NCBI RefSeq assembly: GCF_013373865.1
Contig: NC_050474.1
Span: forward strand, 13,331,045-13,395,044
Length of the DNA: 64,000 bases
DNA from: Monomorium pharaonis
Taxonomy: Eukaryota; Arthropoda; Insecta; Hymenoptera; Formicidae
Reading direction: 5' to 3'
Part shown: in pieces, positions 1-12,821 of the stretch
Layout: each line of letters opens with the position of its first letter
How positions within the stretch are numbered: the stretch's first letter is position 1
Made by a program: the position numbers and the translations under genes
Notes under the pieces: model-generated
What the model was told of the DNA's origin: nothing
The model's database searches: none
The model's input: the letters and a program-made list of their open reading frames with translations, nothing else

Positions 1-150
1 AGAAACTCATCCGTACGACATCATTATATATATATATATATTTTTTTTTAGTGTTATTAAATATGTAAGGATCAGTTGGATACAATTGCGCATTTAAATA
101 TGAATAAATGGTCAGGGACATATACATATAAAATACATAATATGTGGATT

Positions 151-207
151 GTTCCTGTGTGTGTGTTTTGTGTGTATTGTGTGTGTGTGTGTGTGTGTGG
201 GTGTGTG
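151..207. repeat. GT microsatellite
   Basis: Interrupted (TG)n tract. A short AT/T-rich tract lies at about 28-49. Confidence 0.8.
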
Positions 208-271
208 TACGTAGAAAAATTTCATTTTTTTTAATTTCAATATAGGGTATCTCATCTATCTCAAACGTCTT

Positions 272-1085
272 AAGGAAATGCTGGCAACGAGTCTGTTTTA
301 CTGATTGAACTCATTTTTCACACATTATGTAATCTTTTTTTTGTTAATAAATTAAAAACCTTTTTCCACTATTAAAATATACGAATAATAACTAATGTAA
401 ATAAAATAAGCATGGACAATAATAAATTCAAAAGCAATTTATATGAAAAAACAAAAAATTAAAAATTTAGTTTTGCTATCGATGTTTGACGTAAAGCTCA
501 TGATAGCATTTGTTTTATATAAAATAACTAAAATTTTTTTAGCTCTATGCATAGAGATAGAACGGACTAAACTGAGTAGAAAAGTCCTGTATCATTTTGC
601 AATAGTTTTTAATAATTTTCATAACAGTAAATAAGTTATTAATTTATAAAGATAGCCAAATTCATCCTATCAAGTACAAACGCGGACCGCCCAACGAGAC
701 ATGCGTCTCGCTGAGTAGTTCCATCTCCGGAAAAGACTTCTATTCAATTTAGTCCGTTCTATCTTCATGCAAGCGTTGTCAGAAATTTTAAACTGCATAA
801 AAATAATATACTTCGTATATTATTTTTACCATAGTTTCAACTCACAAGATAATAAAATCAGGAAATAAAAGAATACTGTATTTTTTTAAATAAAAACTAA
901 GAATTGTACTTTAATATAAAAAAAAATACTTTATTTAAAAATTTGTGCATATGTGTGCAAGTATTATCGATATAATAGTAGTCAAGTCAGTACAATAGAA
1001 ATATATTGATATTTGCTATATCAATATCATACACATTTATAGATCAATTTAGTCAGTAAAACTAAAACGTTGCCAGCATCCCTTT
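272..1085. mobile_element. inverted-repeat element with AAGGRATGCTGGCAACG ends
   Basis: The left end (aaggaaatgctggcaacg, then ttttactgattgaact) is repeated in reverse complement at about 1043-1085. An inner inverted pair (gatagaacggactaaa at 554-569 and its complement at 748-763) lies inside. It looks like a non-autonomous TIR element of about 810 bp. The target duplication was not resolved. Confidence 0.45.
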
Positions 1086-1592
1086 ATGACTCCCCTAAAT
1101 AATCTAAAAGTGATGAAATTATGGGCATTTATAGGATATAAAATTTTTTAAATTGATTTTACAGAATTGAAAACTTCATTCTTTTATGTTACATGTATGA
1201 AGTACACACAAGAACAAATCGCGGAATACTCAACTTAAGCCTAAGATTAAAAAAATATTAATAAATATATCAATAGTTCTTAACATTTTTTTCTTAAGAT
1301 TTCCAATCCCTTAGCCGAGAGTTATGCATTGACAGTGGTAACACAGTCATAAGTGGTAGAAATAACAATCCTGTCAAAAAATCTTATAAAAATAACAAAT
1401 ATACGTCAAATAAATACGTGTATTCAAAAATAAGTATAAAATTAATACAAATCATTATTAGCCAAATATATTTAAAAAGACTTATAAAAATTTTTAGAAA
1501 TTTACAAAAATCTCTTTAAAAATTATTTGCAAAAATGGAAATGTTATCAATGCAATTGTCCAACAATTAAATGCAACAAATGTTTAAAACTA

Positions 1593-1740
1593 GCACACGA
1601 TACTTGTTTTCGTGTTGGATTGCTTTATAAATAAAAATACTCTATTCTGATTAATGCATTTTTAATCATCTTCAGAAATGCATCAGAACAGAGTATTTCC
1701 ATCTAGCAAACAAGCTTATACAAAAACAAGCGTCGTGTAC
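1593..1740. mobile_element. hairpin MITE, about 148 bp
   Basis: The ends gcacacgatacttg and the complement of gtacacgacgcttg are inverted. The inner arm aaatactctattctgat repeats in inverse as atcagaacagagtattt. Nearly the whole length folds on itself. Confidence 0.6.
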
Positions 1741-1843
1741 CGCTTGCTTAATACATCCAAACGTGTATACAGTAACGATTTAATGTATTGAAAAGTATAT
1801 GCAGCTAAAGTTGACACATCCATTAAAATTCACTATGTATATA

Positions 1844-4019
1844 CACTGGTGCAAAAAAAAACGGGACAAAAACTTTGACCAAATTTTTAGACAATCTTCA
1901 AAGTAACATAACGTTGCAAAAAATCATCCAAATTACATAAATTTTTTTTTAAATTAAAAAGCAAAGACTTTACTTTAAGAATCTCTAGACGAAAGTTTGA
2001 TTTGTTAAGTGTGATTCTTTTATATCACATGAAAATCAAACGTGTTTTTTTTTATTAAAAAAGTAAAAGTTTGTTATCATTTTTCACAAATTTCTTGTTA
2101 AAATCTTGCTAATATTAATCCAGATTCTTAACGCTTATTTTTTTCTACGCAATTAAAAAAACATGTCGATATAATGTTTTTTGTTAATTATACACAAGTT
2201 TGCACTGCATTTTAGGGTATTTTTGGCAAATAAATATTTTTTGGATATCATAAAACAATATCAATATGATATTGCACATTAATTTCATTCGTGTTTAACT
2301 TAATCATATCGCCATCATCAGAGTGACTCAATGTGCACCACATGGAGATTGACGGTTGGATTTTGTATGACATGTAACTCTGGAAAAGATTAATTTTATA
2401 AATAAAATTTGAATTTTTATTTTTTATGTATGCGTATGTGTATGATATGTGTATGTGTATATTTATGCGTATGTGTATATTTATGTGTGGGTTTAAAAGT
2501 GTAGATGAATGTGTATGTTTGTGTGTGTTATATGCATGTATGTTTAATAGTGGGTGTTTCCTCCTCGTTGTTGTAATTGATTTTTTAGACATTAGAAATT
2601 TATCAACAATTTTCCATATTATCTGCCTTTATTTTAAAATTATTTGATTTAAGGAGATCCTAAAATCGTCTGTTTTATCGACAATTTTTACCAATGCCAA
2701 TCTTTTTATTGCATTTACAGAATTAAAAATTTTTCTCCACAATTAAAGTACAGACGATAACTGTGTACGGACGTAACGATTTTATACGAAAATAAAAAAA
2801 AATTTTTTAATTGTCGGCGTCTGACTTGGACTCGTAACAAAATGTGTTTGATATAAAAATTGTGCACCTTGTACGTATAAATCAAGTCAGGTCCGTACAC
2901 GAGTGAACATTAAGGAACAATACTATGCTTTCAGATTGAGCGTAGACGTCTTAATAAAAAAGATACGCATTGGTAAACATTTCGTGTCTCAAAAGAGCAA
3001 TCTGAAAAATTTTTTTTAATTCTTGGTATGAAATTCAATTCAAAAGCTGATATTAATATATAAACTTTAATTCTGTAAGAGGGTTTCTAAATCTATAAAA
3101 GAAACACATACAAAATTTTGTTAATGACGTGCACAAATGACTGTACATTATTGATCTCGATCAAGTTTGACGAGCAGTTTAACATCCTCTTAAGTAATTT
3201 TAAAGTAAAAGCAGATAATGCGGAAAATTGTTGCTAAATTTCTGGCTTTCTAAAAATCAGCATTTTCTTTTTATTGTACAACAACAAATAAGATTTAAAC
3301 GAAAGTACACATACATACACATACATGTACCCACACATACACATAAACTCATAAACATTTAAATAAAATTTGCAGTACAAACACTGCTGATCTGAGCAGG
3401 CTGCTAAAATAGCGAACCTTCTGTCGACTTCTGTGTAATTGCGCGTCAACTATATTCAGATTAGTAAGTGCAAATTTCCACCGATGGATTTCAAAGTCAC
3501 ATAATGTGCAAAATCCGACTGTCAAATCGTCAACCTCCACGTGGTGCACATTGAGTCACTCTGATAACGACGGTATAACGAGTTAAACACGAATAAAATC
3601 AATGTGCAATATCATATTGATACCGTTTAATGATATCCAAAAAATACTGTATTTATTCGCTAAAATACCCTAAAATACAGTGCAAATTTCAAACTCGTTT
3701 ATAGTCAACAAAAAACATCGTATTGACATGTTTTTTTTAATTGCTTAGAAAAGAATGAGCTTTAAGAATCTGGATTAATATTAGCAAAATTTTAACGAGA
3801 AACTTGTAAAAAATAATAATAAACTTTTACTTTTTTCAATAAAAAAAAACATGTTTGGTTTTTATGCGATATAAAAGGATCACACTTGACAAATCAAACT
3901 TTCGCCTAGAGATTCTTATAGTAAAGTCTTTAATTTAAAAAAAGTTCATGTAATTTTGGATAAGTTTTCGCAGAGTTAAGTTTTCAAGATTGCCCCAAAA
4001 TTCTTTTTTTGCGCTAGTG
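1844..4019. mobile_element. Tc1/mariner-like element with about 500-bp inverted terminal repeats
   Basis: Starts TA|CACTGGTGCAAAAAAAA and ends with the complement TTTTTTTGCGCTAGTG. The left arm (1844 to about 2370) and right arm (about 3508-4019) match in inverse almost throughout, including the segments around aatctctagacgaaag and agtgactcaatgtgcacca. The interior shows only TG/CA-rich sequence and no transposase. The left target TA is visible. The right one seems lost where a GC/CA microsatellite begins. A related deletion derivative lies at 36581-36827. Confidence 0.7.
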
Positions 4020-4029
4020 CGCGCGCGCG

Positions 4030-4072
<43 letters not shown>
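4018..4072. repeat. (GC)n(AC)n microsatellite
   Basis: Directly abuts the right end of the long-TIR element. A similar GC/CA tract is at 4311-4381. Confidence 0.9.
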
Positions 4073-4074
<2 letters not shown>

Positions 4075-4438
4075 TTGTTCAACAATTTATTGAACAAAGA
4101 TGTTATTGTCAAAGAGATTTGAAAGCACCTTTATTACTATCTGAGCGCGCAAAATTCTAGCTTCGTCATTCGTAATCTTTAAATTTCCTATTTGAAAACT
4201 ATTATAGCCTTGACATTTTTATATTAGAATTTTCCTCTCAAAATGTTACAACAAATTAATTATTAAAAAATCTCACGCCAATTTGGGAACATCCTGTATA
4301 TGTATGTGTGTGCGCGCGCGCGCACACACACACACACACACACGCACGCACGCACACGCAACACACACACATACACACACGTGCGCTTTCAAATCTCTTT
4401 GACAATAACATCTTTGTTCAATAAATTATTGAACAATT
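4073..4438. repeat. inverted repeat (about 54-bp arms) enclosing a GC/CA microsatellite
   Basis: The left arm at 4073-4126 (aattgttcaacaatttattg onward) is matched in reverse complement at 4385-4438. The loop holds ordinary AT-rich sequence and the tract at 4311-4381. It could be a small MITE whose loop gained a microsatellite. Confidence 0.6.
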
Positions 4439-4776
4439 ATGCCATAATAGTTTCATTAAAAAACCAATTCTGTTCATTCATAATAAATATATTATTTTTG
4501 CACTTCCGCATTCCCGGATATCTCGCGTGCTCTTACACACACTCTTGGTAACGGTATTTATTTGAACTTATCCAAATATACGAGTTTGACAGATCAAAAA
4601 TCAAAACCAAAACCAACATAGCAATCGGGCGATCGATGATTCGCTGTACCAACTGACACGCGCAGCCATCATTAGAGAGTCTCTGAAGGAGAGAGTAGTA
4701 AACTAATCACGTGACCGCGTCCTTAATGCCCTTACCAAATCAGAAGAGATACGGTCTCTCAATCTGTGAGCCTCTG

Positions 4777-4822
4777 AAGAAGAAGAAGAAGAAGAAGAAG
4801 AAGAAGAAAAAGTAGAAGAAGA

Positions 4823-4889
<67 letters not shown>

Positions 4890-4890
4890 G
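4777..4890. repeat. GAA and GA microsatellites
   Basis: (GAA)n followed by (GA)n, purine-only on the plus strand. Confidence 0.92.
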
Positions 4891-5326
4891 AATTATAGCC
4901 ACGGCAGACAATATGATCATTCGTACTATCGCCGTTATTAACTGACGAATTGTAGTAATTACTTATGGAATCATTTATTTAGCAACCTGCCGTTATAAAG
5001 TGGCGCTAATATGGCAATACACAATAACCGAAATTTGTTATAGAGCATTTTCAATTTCGAGTACTTCAAAACTTTTTTAACCCTTGTGTCCACAACCAAA
5101 TTTATCTACGTTATTTCCTAACCAGAGTACTTGAGTATCCACTGTCAGAATTTCTTCCATAAATGCTCCGTAGTATGAAAAGTTTACTTTGTCGAGATGA
5201 TATTCGACAAGCCATGAATAAAAGAAGGGCAGACACCCTTTTCAGCCCTATATAGACCGCTCTGGCTCACACAAAACGGGTTTTGAATAAAATTAGTTAG
5301 CTAACCGCGCGGCTCTAACGTTCTAC

Positions 5327-5476
5327 CCCAGCAAATCCAAAGTAACGTGCTTGTTAGTTGTAATTTCCCACTCAATAATATAATTGCAATATAACACACA
5401 TGTTATATTACAATTACATTGTTGAGTAGGAAATTACAACTAACAGGTACGTTACATGTAACTTGGTGTTTGGTGG
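5327..5476. mobile_element. palindromic MITE inside piggyBac, CCCAGCAAA end
   Basis: The arm at 5342-5396 (agtaacgtgcttgttagttg onward) matches its reverse complement up to 5455. The ends read CCCAGCAAATCCAAAG and, inverted, CCACCAAACACCAAG. The GTAACGTACATGTAAC motif recalls the arms of the elements at 9731 and 43528. Confidence 0.55.
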
Positions 5477-5860
5477 AACGGTTGTATAAAATTTCAAATA
5501 AGATAAAAGGAAGAAGTTTGCGTACGTACATTGTAGGTTCAAATGAACAAGGCAAGCAATATTAGCTCAGTGTATATATGGCCTTTGCATACATAAACTT
5601 GCATTTGTTTAGAATCGAGACTTTTCGCAACTATTGATTTATGCGTGCAAGGTGTATTATATTTTTGAATGTGTTTTCGTAAATCGAATAACGTACTGTT
5701 CCATTCGTTATGAATCTAAACAAAGAAAAAATGAAGAATTATTGAAAGCTGAGTTTGCTAGGTAAGATAACAAATAAATTTGTATACAATACTTTCTATT
5801 TATAAGAACACGTGGCAGCATCTGATTTGCATTTTTTGCATCACGTTTTTGTTTTATAGA

Positions 5861-6538
5861 ATGAGTACTGAAAAACAAGATCTGTATTTAAAACAACGAT
5901 TAGACGACTCAGATGCAGAAAGTTACGTGGAATCTGAAAGTGATGACAAAGAGTAATTGCCTCGGCAAGAGCATGCCTTAAAACAAGCACCTGCTGATAT
6001 AGTAGTGCCAAATGACGTCAAGAAAAAACCAGAAATCAACATTTACTATAATAAATATAATGGATCTGGAGTCGACGTGATGGATCAAATAATTGGAAGA
6101 TACACAAGCCAGCAGCATACTCTGAGATGGCCACTTACTCTTTTCTACAACATCACAGACATTGCAATTCTTACAATTTATATTATATATTATAAAATGT
6201 TAAAGAAAAAATACAAATAAATGCAGAATATTCATGAGACAAGTCACGAGATTATTCTTTCAGTAATTGAGGATCGATCGCAAATAATGAGACATTATAA
6301 TGTACAACTGGTAATGAAGACTATCCTCAGTAGGCCAATAAATCCTATTGAACTTTCTCCTGGATCTGAACAAAGAAGAAATGATACAAGCAGAAAATAA
6401 TTACTGAGTGTGATCTATGCTATAGACAAACTCTTAAAAAAACGCAGAAAAACACAAAAATCTTACTCAAAATGCCAAAAATTGGTATGTGATAGATATA
6501 CTATAACCATTACAAAATGTGTAGAATGTAATAAATAA
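5861..6538 (+). pseudogene. piggyBac transposase remnant, internally deleted
   Basis: Transposase of a TTAA-specific cut-and-paste transposon (family knowledge). The N-terminus at 5861 (MSTEKQDLYL) is acidic, with DDSDAESYVESESDDKE, and meets an in-frame TAA at 5954. The same frame resumes with LPRQEHALKQ and then a recognisable C-terminal part, INIYYNKYNGSGVDVMDQII and RWPLTLFYNITDIAI. Most of the catalytic region, including the expected Asp residues, is missing between the two. After the stop at 6218-6220 the frame shifts, and a cysteine-rich tail (ITECDLCYR ... SKCQKLVCDRYT ... KCVECNK) ends at 6538. It is too short and broken to be active. Confidence 0.85.
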
Positions 6539-7723
6539 ATATTACCATTTATTTACAAAAACCTTTATTTTTATTTATTTCACAAGTCTTTTCATTAATT
6601 GATTTAATAACTGCACGTAAATAATATATTTCTACTAATAGGTACCTTGATACATTGGTTGTGGCTGAGGTGTATGTGAACCTTAATGCAATTTTTTTTT
6701 ATTTCAGCTTTAAAAAAATTAAAGTAAAAGCATATTTTTAATAAAAATAAAAGGTTCAAATCGCGACGATCCAGACATAAGATCTGAAAAATTTTGGAAG
6801 ACATAAAAATTTTTCAAAAAACTACTTCAGTAGACAAAAAGATAAAAATATATTTTAACCCTCTGACACTAGGTTACAGTAATCCAGGTCGATGTTAAAA
6901 TACCCGTTACTTAAAAGTATTTAGCAAAGGGGTGTTGGGAGAAGAAGAGGGAGTTGGAGCTGTGCTCTACTTATTCCTCTTTGAGTGTTGTCAGTATTCC
7001 GAAAGCATCAGAAATAAGAGCATCAAAAGTGTGTGTGGGTTAGAGTTACGCAGTATGTAGGAAACGTAACAGAAAATGAAAAAGTTCCAACTTTGAAGTG
7101 TAAGTAAAAGTGATTTTTTTGTTAAGTTTCATTCATCATTTATGCATACAGTACTTATGTATACTGCAATTTGTATATAAAAATATAAATCAACTATACA
7201 GGAGAGCATGTAGACAACGTGACGTTTCACTAACGCTTCATCACAGTATTACAAATTAAAAAATTATTTTGTAATAAATAAGTTCTTTTAATAAATATTT
7301 TTTTGTATTAAACAATTTCATAATAATTATTTTTCTTATAAATATTACTATTTTACTATTACATGTGTTTAGACTATATTTATTTTTTACTAAATTTAGT
7401 AAAATCATCAAATATATATATTTTTTAACAGAATCGAAAAACTGACCATAGATTCTTAACCCTTGTGTCCACGAACAAATTTACCTACGTTGTTCCACAA
7501 CCGGAGTACAAATGTACCCACTGTTGGCATTTTATCCGTAAATGCTTCGTAGAATGGAAAATTTGCTCTATCGGGATGATCTTCAACTACTGCGATGTAT
7601 GAAAGAAAAGTAGAAACCCTTTTCAGGTATACAGCCTGTTCTGACTGACACAAAAGAAGTTTAGTCAGCTAACCTAATAGCTTGAGCTAATCTGAAATTC
7701 ACTGCCAGTACTTAAAGTCTATA

Positions 7724-8109
7724 CCCAGATAGCTAAATAAAGGCAACGTGTTGTTATTTTGCTGTCACTTATTCCCTATTAATTTTATCAAACTAAAGAC
7801 AAGGTGTTTCCGCAAATCTATTGTGCTTCCGCTGTCTGTTGTTCTGACATCATATAAAATTCTACATTAGAATTCAACAAACTGACGGCAAGTTGTCAAC
7901 ATGCATGCACAATTGCTGTCAATGTGACAAGTTTATTATTCCTCAATGCATGCACTTATAAATTTATAAATTCATGAAGGTTATTTGCTCTCCTGATGTT
8001 AACTTCGTTCCATGTTAAATTACAATGACAGCAAATTGTGGGCAAGTTCACAACATACATGCAGTGCATTAATTTGCCCGATATGTTTAATCTCGCTTGG
8101 CTATCTGGG
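7724..8109. mobile_element. CCCAG-type element, 386 bp, TA duplication
   Basis: Ends CCCAGATAGC and GCTATCTGGG exactly inverted, with TA at 7722-7723 and 8110-8111. Interior motifs (ttgctgtca, gacagcaaattg, acatgcatgc) recur in both orientations. Confidence 0.75.
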
Positions 8110-8229
8110 TAGTTCATGTTACGTGTACTACACATTTTCAGTACTGGCAGTAAATTTCGGAACGCAACCTTATAATAGAAATTATAATAATAGAATGAAG
8201 CATCTAATTGCGCGGCCCTAACGTACTAT

Positions 8230-8344
8230 GGGTGCGTTCGGGAAGACGTTATTAGCGCTATCAGTATCAGTCTATTCTTGTTCTACTTTTAATGAGTAAT
8301 AAAGATATACTGATAGCGCTAATAGCGTCTTCACGAACGCATCC
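8230..8344. mobile_element. 115-bp hairpin MITE with TAT duplication
   Basis: Arms GGGTGCGTTCGGGAAGACG and tattagcgctatcagtat are inverted at the right end. TAT lies at 8227-8229 and 8345-8347. The 3-bp duplication and G-rich end suggest PIF/Harbinger origin. Confidence 0.7.
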
Positions 8345-9293
8345 TATAACTTGAAAATTGAAATAAAGGGGAAGTTTGCGAACGTATACTGTACGTTACT
8401 GTGTTTATTTATAAAAACTTGGTTTTTATTTATTTCACAAGTCTTTTCATTAATTGACTTGATAACTAACTGCACATAAATAATACATATATTTCTACTA
8501 GTAGGTACATTTGTACCCCTCTTGCAGCCTAGGCGTATGTGAACTTTAATGCAATACATTTTTTAATTCCAGCTTTTAAAAAAGTAAGATAAAACAATTT
8601 TTCAATAGTAAAATAATCGAATTGCGACAATCTGGGCGCGTCTAAAAAATTTTGACAGAAACAAATTTTCAGAAAAACTAACTAAATGGATACATTGGTA
8701 CCCATTTGTGGACATAAGAGTTAAAATACAACTCTTCAGTTTTCTATTGATACCCGCCTTAATTACTTTATCACTTTTTATTAAAAAAATATAGACGTTT
8801 GAAAAACTTTTGTAAAAATTTTTCATTGTTTCTTCACTTTTTTTTAAACATTTTTTTTCTTTTTATCCATGATATTTTAACAATTACCATCATAATTCTG
8901 AGATTTTTTTCTTTTGATTAAAAAAAAAGTTAAAATTGATAAATACATTTGGAGATATGAGTCAACAAAATTTGTGGGTTAGCGTAACCCATGTGCGTAG
9001 AAATCGAGAAAAAAATATAGTGTGCAGGCAAAGAGTTAACATTTAATTATACATACTTCTTCATTTTTTTTAAACTTAAACCTATTAGCACACAAATATA
9101 TGTACACTTGAGTATTTTTTTTTTACTTTTTATTTGGCTGTACACATTTCGAGTCATACAAAGTAAAACAATGACATCAAATTTTGTTAATATAATCATC
9201 TAAGCGTGCTGGTAATACGATCACTTTCAATCATCTTCAAATCAAAAAAATTTCTTAATAAATCGATTATCAGTCTATTGTTGATTGTAACAC

Positions 9294-9322
9294 ACACATA
9301 CACACGCGCGCGCGCGCGCGTA
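9294..9322. repeat. CA/CG microsatellite
   Basis: Alternating purine-pyrimidine tract (ca)n(cg)n. Confidence 0.85.
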
Positions 9323-9730
9323 TCTTATCTACTATTTCTGTATTTTCAAAACTCTATACTTGGTTCAACGAGAGACACCGCTTGGAGTAGACGAGGTTCT
9401 GTCAGATTCGCGCAAAGCCTCCCCCATCATACCGTTTTACTGCTCACGCTGCTCGCAAGTGTTAGCAACAAATAACGCGGAATCACCCGCAAAATATTTT
9501 GCATGCTGATAATTATTTAAATATCGTTACGGCTCAATTTCATATTATAAGTACATGTTTATTCTAATACATAGTTATTGCTGATATTCAAGAGCACTGT
9601 TATTTCCTGAAAGGAAAAACAAACCAGACCAAGTAAATAATAATAAATAAATATTGATTGTTTTCCTTTTAGAAGACACAAATTGACAGAGTGTCATACC
9701 TAAACAGAGTATATTACAATACAATAAAAT

Positions 9731-10971
9731 CCCAGTAAACGTTTTACAGCGACAATATAACATGGAAGTTACATGTAATGTAACATTGTTATTCTTGTGA
9801 TATGTAGGTGCCATATAAAATGGAAATAATTTGTTATGTAACATTTGTTATACGCAAGTAATATAACTGTTATACATCGTTTTGGCATTACAGTTATGTA
9901 ACAAAAATTATATAATCGTAACATAACACGCTCGTATCAATGATATTACGGAACAATGCGTCGATGATAGTTAACTCAGAAATCAGATAACACTATAACA
10001 TCCTGAATGAGACATCCATTTAATATATAAAAAAATTATTATAAAGATAATGTTTTAAAAAATAACTGTTTGTCTACAATTACTGCGCACAAAAAATGCA
10101 CAAAATCTAAATTCATCATGTACTGAACAAAAACAGGATAATAAATGTACTATTCAATTTTTCTTAGAATATATGATATATATAGTTAACCATCTAATTA
10201 ACCATTTAAACGCTTCAAAGTATTAGTGCTAAATAAATCGCAATTTCCATCAAATTATTAAAGTTATGGAAAAAGATAAATGTAACAATGAAATTAATAA
10301 GTAAATAAATTAATGCTATTTATTTTTAATATGTATTTTGCAAAATTTAATTGCTTTTATAAAAAATAATATAATTGCGTCAGTTTATAACATATAGGTA
10401 TATGTAGACAATAACAAGTACCCATATTGACGAGTCAAATTGGCGTAGCAGATAGAGTACAAGGTTCGTCATCCTAAGGTCCCGGGTTCAAAACCAACCA
10501 GCGGCAAGTAAGAATAAAATAAAATAATATAATTTAAATTTAATTAATTAATAAAAATTTGTCCTAAATTTAGTATGTACTGTTGATAAAAACAATTTTT
10601 AAAAAATAAAATTTTTATTTTACTTTATTTTTCTCTAGTTGCAGTTTAAAGATATCCAATTTAAGAAATCTTTTAGATATCAGTTTCATAATATCTTTTT
10701 GTTCTCAAAAAACGGCGCATTGGTTAACATTCCGACGATCATTATGTTATCTTTTAGAAGTCTCTTTGTTATCATTTTCAGAAACAGGATATGCGTATCA
10801 TGCGTGAAACGGAACGCATGTAACTGTTATGTGACGGTTAGATAACATGTTATATTGCTCAGTCGGAAATTGTAACTTACATGTACGTTACATGTAACAT
10901 TAGAGCAATGTAACCTGTTATATTCGGTTACATTGCTGTTACATTGCTGCTATATTACTGTGTTCACTGGG
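9731..10971 (+). mobile_element. CCCAGT-type element, family A copy 1, 1241 bp
   Basis: Left end CCCAGTAAACGTTTTACAGC, right end the inverse of CCCAGTGAACACAGTAATAT. AT is duplicated at 9729-9730 and 10972-10973. Both arms are loaded with ATGTAAC, GTTACATGTAAC and TAACATGTTA words. The core holds a tRNA-like module at 10434-10507. It is colinear with 43528-44771. Confidence 0.85.
10434..10507 (+). other. tRNA-like Pol III module (A box, B box) inside family A copy 1
   Basis: TGGCGTAGCAG at 10441 fits the A box (TRGCNNAGYNGG). GGGTTCAAAACC at 10482-10493 fits the B box except for one base. Spacing is tRNA-like, but no clean cloverleaf or acceptor stem is visible. It is therefore a tRNA-derived relic rather than a gene. 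Confidence 0.65.
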
Positions 10972-11786
10972 ATATGATATTCAATGTATGCACAATACAT
11001 ATATACATATATTATAATTTCGATTTAAAATTACAATAAAATATCGAAATCATTCATCTGTTTAATAAATTGACAATACTGCAGTAAGATAATAGCCATA
11101 GGCCTGAGCGCGCCATATATACGGCATCAAGACGTTACGCCCTCCTCACTCTGATCTTGATGCGCCATTATGCGCACTCCGAGCGTCTCTCGGTGAACCA
11201 AGTATACATGTTATTATAATATAAATATGTTATTATAATATAAATGTATTTACAAAAATGTAATGTAACCCGATGACCCGGACACACCAAGTTTTTGTTA
11301 AACTTTATCTACACATACTTTTGACTGCATTAAATATTTCTTGCATAATTGTCTTGGATAATTGCATTGATAATATTTCCATTTTTCACAAATAATTTTT
11401 GAACAAATTTTTATACAATTTTTTGAAATCTTTTTTTTAATATACTTGATTAATAATGATTTGTATTGATCTCATTTTTAAATACATACGTTCATGTACT
11501 TGGTGCATTCTTTTTTTAATTTTATTAAATTTTATTATTTATACTTTTGAATACTTTTATTTATACTAAAATAAAATTACACAATCTAAGTAATAACTAT
11601 TAATACACATGTATATTTAATAATTTATATGTATATGAAATAAATAAAATAGATAACGAGAGAATAAAAAGAGATAAGATTGAAGAGGAAAAAGAGAGAG
11701 AACAAATTTCACACACACACGCACGCACGCCTATTTGTGCGCGAGCATGTGTTACACGTATATATATATAAACATTAAAATTATTT

Positions 11787-11844
<58 letters not shown>

Positions 11845-12821
11845 CTATTTGTTTATTTTGTTTTTATTACAAAATTGTTTCTATTAATGTTATATGTGTG
11901 AAAAAAATACATTTAAATTTAAAAATTATTTGTTTTTTCTTTTTCTTTTTTCGGCTCTTCTTTTTCATTTCCTCCTAAAATTTGTTTCATTTTTATTGTA
12001 ATATTATATTATTTTCATATAAAAATAAATTACTATACCCTCCAACAAAAAAACCATCTCGTAATACACAAAAGTAGGGCAGAGTAGAGAGAACGTAATG
12101 CCTTACTTGATACCATATATATATCAATTTTTCATAATTATTACCTTATTATCCTATCATACAAACTGTGCACACTAAAAATAACAACTTACAAGATTGG
12201 ATTAAGTATCATACACTATATATCGCATTTCATTCTGCTATGTTCAAGTGTGACAACTTGAGTCAATTTATATCTCCTAAAGGGAAAGTAGTCAACAATA
12301 TTTACTTGTTATTATCTACCTAGCCTCGTTTATTCTTCTTTAAAAATGATAACAATGCTTTTGAACATCCGGCAATATTCTATGCTTCTGTCACCACAAA
12401 ATTTGACAAATAAAATTAATTAGAACTAAAATAAAAATACATTTGTAATACAAAACCAAGTGATTCGACGAGTATTTTAATAGTTACTGATGTGCCAAAT
12501 ATTCGGGCTCTCGCGTTACCATGGCTGGTATTGACGAACAGCACGAACCGTAAGACAGGATAAGAGAATCACCCTGCGCACATTAGATGAAAACTCGTCT
12601 GCTCCGAGATAGTTCTTTCGTTGAACAGAGTATGAGCATATGTGCGTATTAATAATAATTAATTACATTACGTAATTTTACTTTAGTCATATTATATGTA
12701 GATATTGTGAAAATCCCTTGAATGACAAACTGGCTTTGCGTGTGTCTGATTCTTGGAAAGTAAAGCAAGTGAACTTTTTCGCTCAAGAAATCTCAAGATC
12801 TCAGGATTGACTGTACTAATT
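10972..12821. other. intergenic or intronic, low-complexity AT-rich DNA
   Basis: Holds a GC-richer patch at 11100-11200, (AC)n near 11711, and a long CT tract. No coding or element boundary could be supported. Confidence 0.5.
11789..11842. repeat. CT microsatellite
   Basis: Nearly pure (CT)n tract of about 50 bp. Confidence 0.95.

Larger units (their letters stand above)
5077..6846 (+). mobile_element. degenerate piggyBac transposon
   Basis: Begins TTAA|CCCTTGTGTCCACAACC. The subterminal region is shared with the element at 7456. The right end near 6829-6846 (gtagacaaaaagataaaa) is a worn version of the inverse. It holds the piggyBac pseudogene and a small palindromic insertion at 5327-5476. 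Confidence 0.72.
7456..8724. mobile_element. non-autonomous piggyBac, TTAA to TTAA
   Basis: Begins TTAACCCTTGTGTCCACG and ends with the complement of TTAACTCTTATGTCCAC. Subterminal sequence follows the 5077 element closely (compare 7510-7650 with 5140-5280). It has no coding sequence of its own. Two smaller elements sit inside (7724-8109 and 8230-8344). Confidence 0.72.
6855..9039. mobile_element. TTAA-flanked piggyBac-like element carrying a second TTAA element
   Basis: Left end TTAACCCTCTGACACTAGG then GTTACAGTAATCC. The right end, inverted, reads TTAACTCTTTGCCTGCACAC with GGGTTACGCTAACCC further inside. No transposase is visible outside the nested 7456-8724 element. Ends are imperfect, so the pairing is probable rather than proven. 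Confidence 0.45.
9352..11212. repeat. inverted pair around the 9731 element
   Basis: tatacttggttcaacgagag at 9356-9375 is matched in inverse at about 11187-11206. The first 25-35 bases on each side agree. They may be the ends of an older element into which the 9731-10971 element inserted. Confidence 0.35.
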
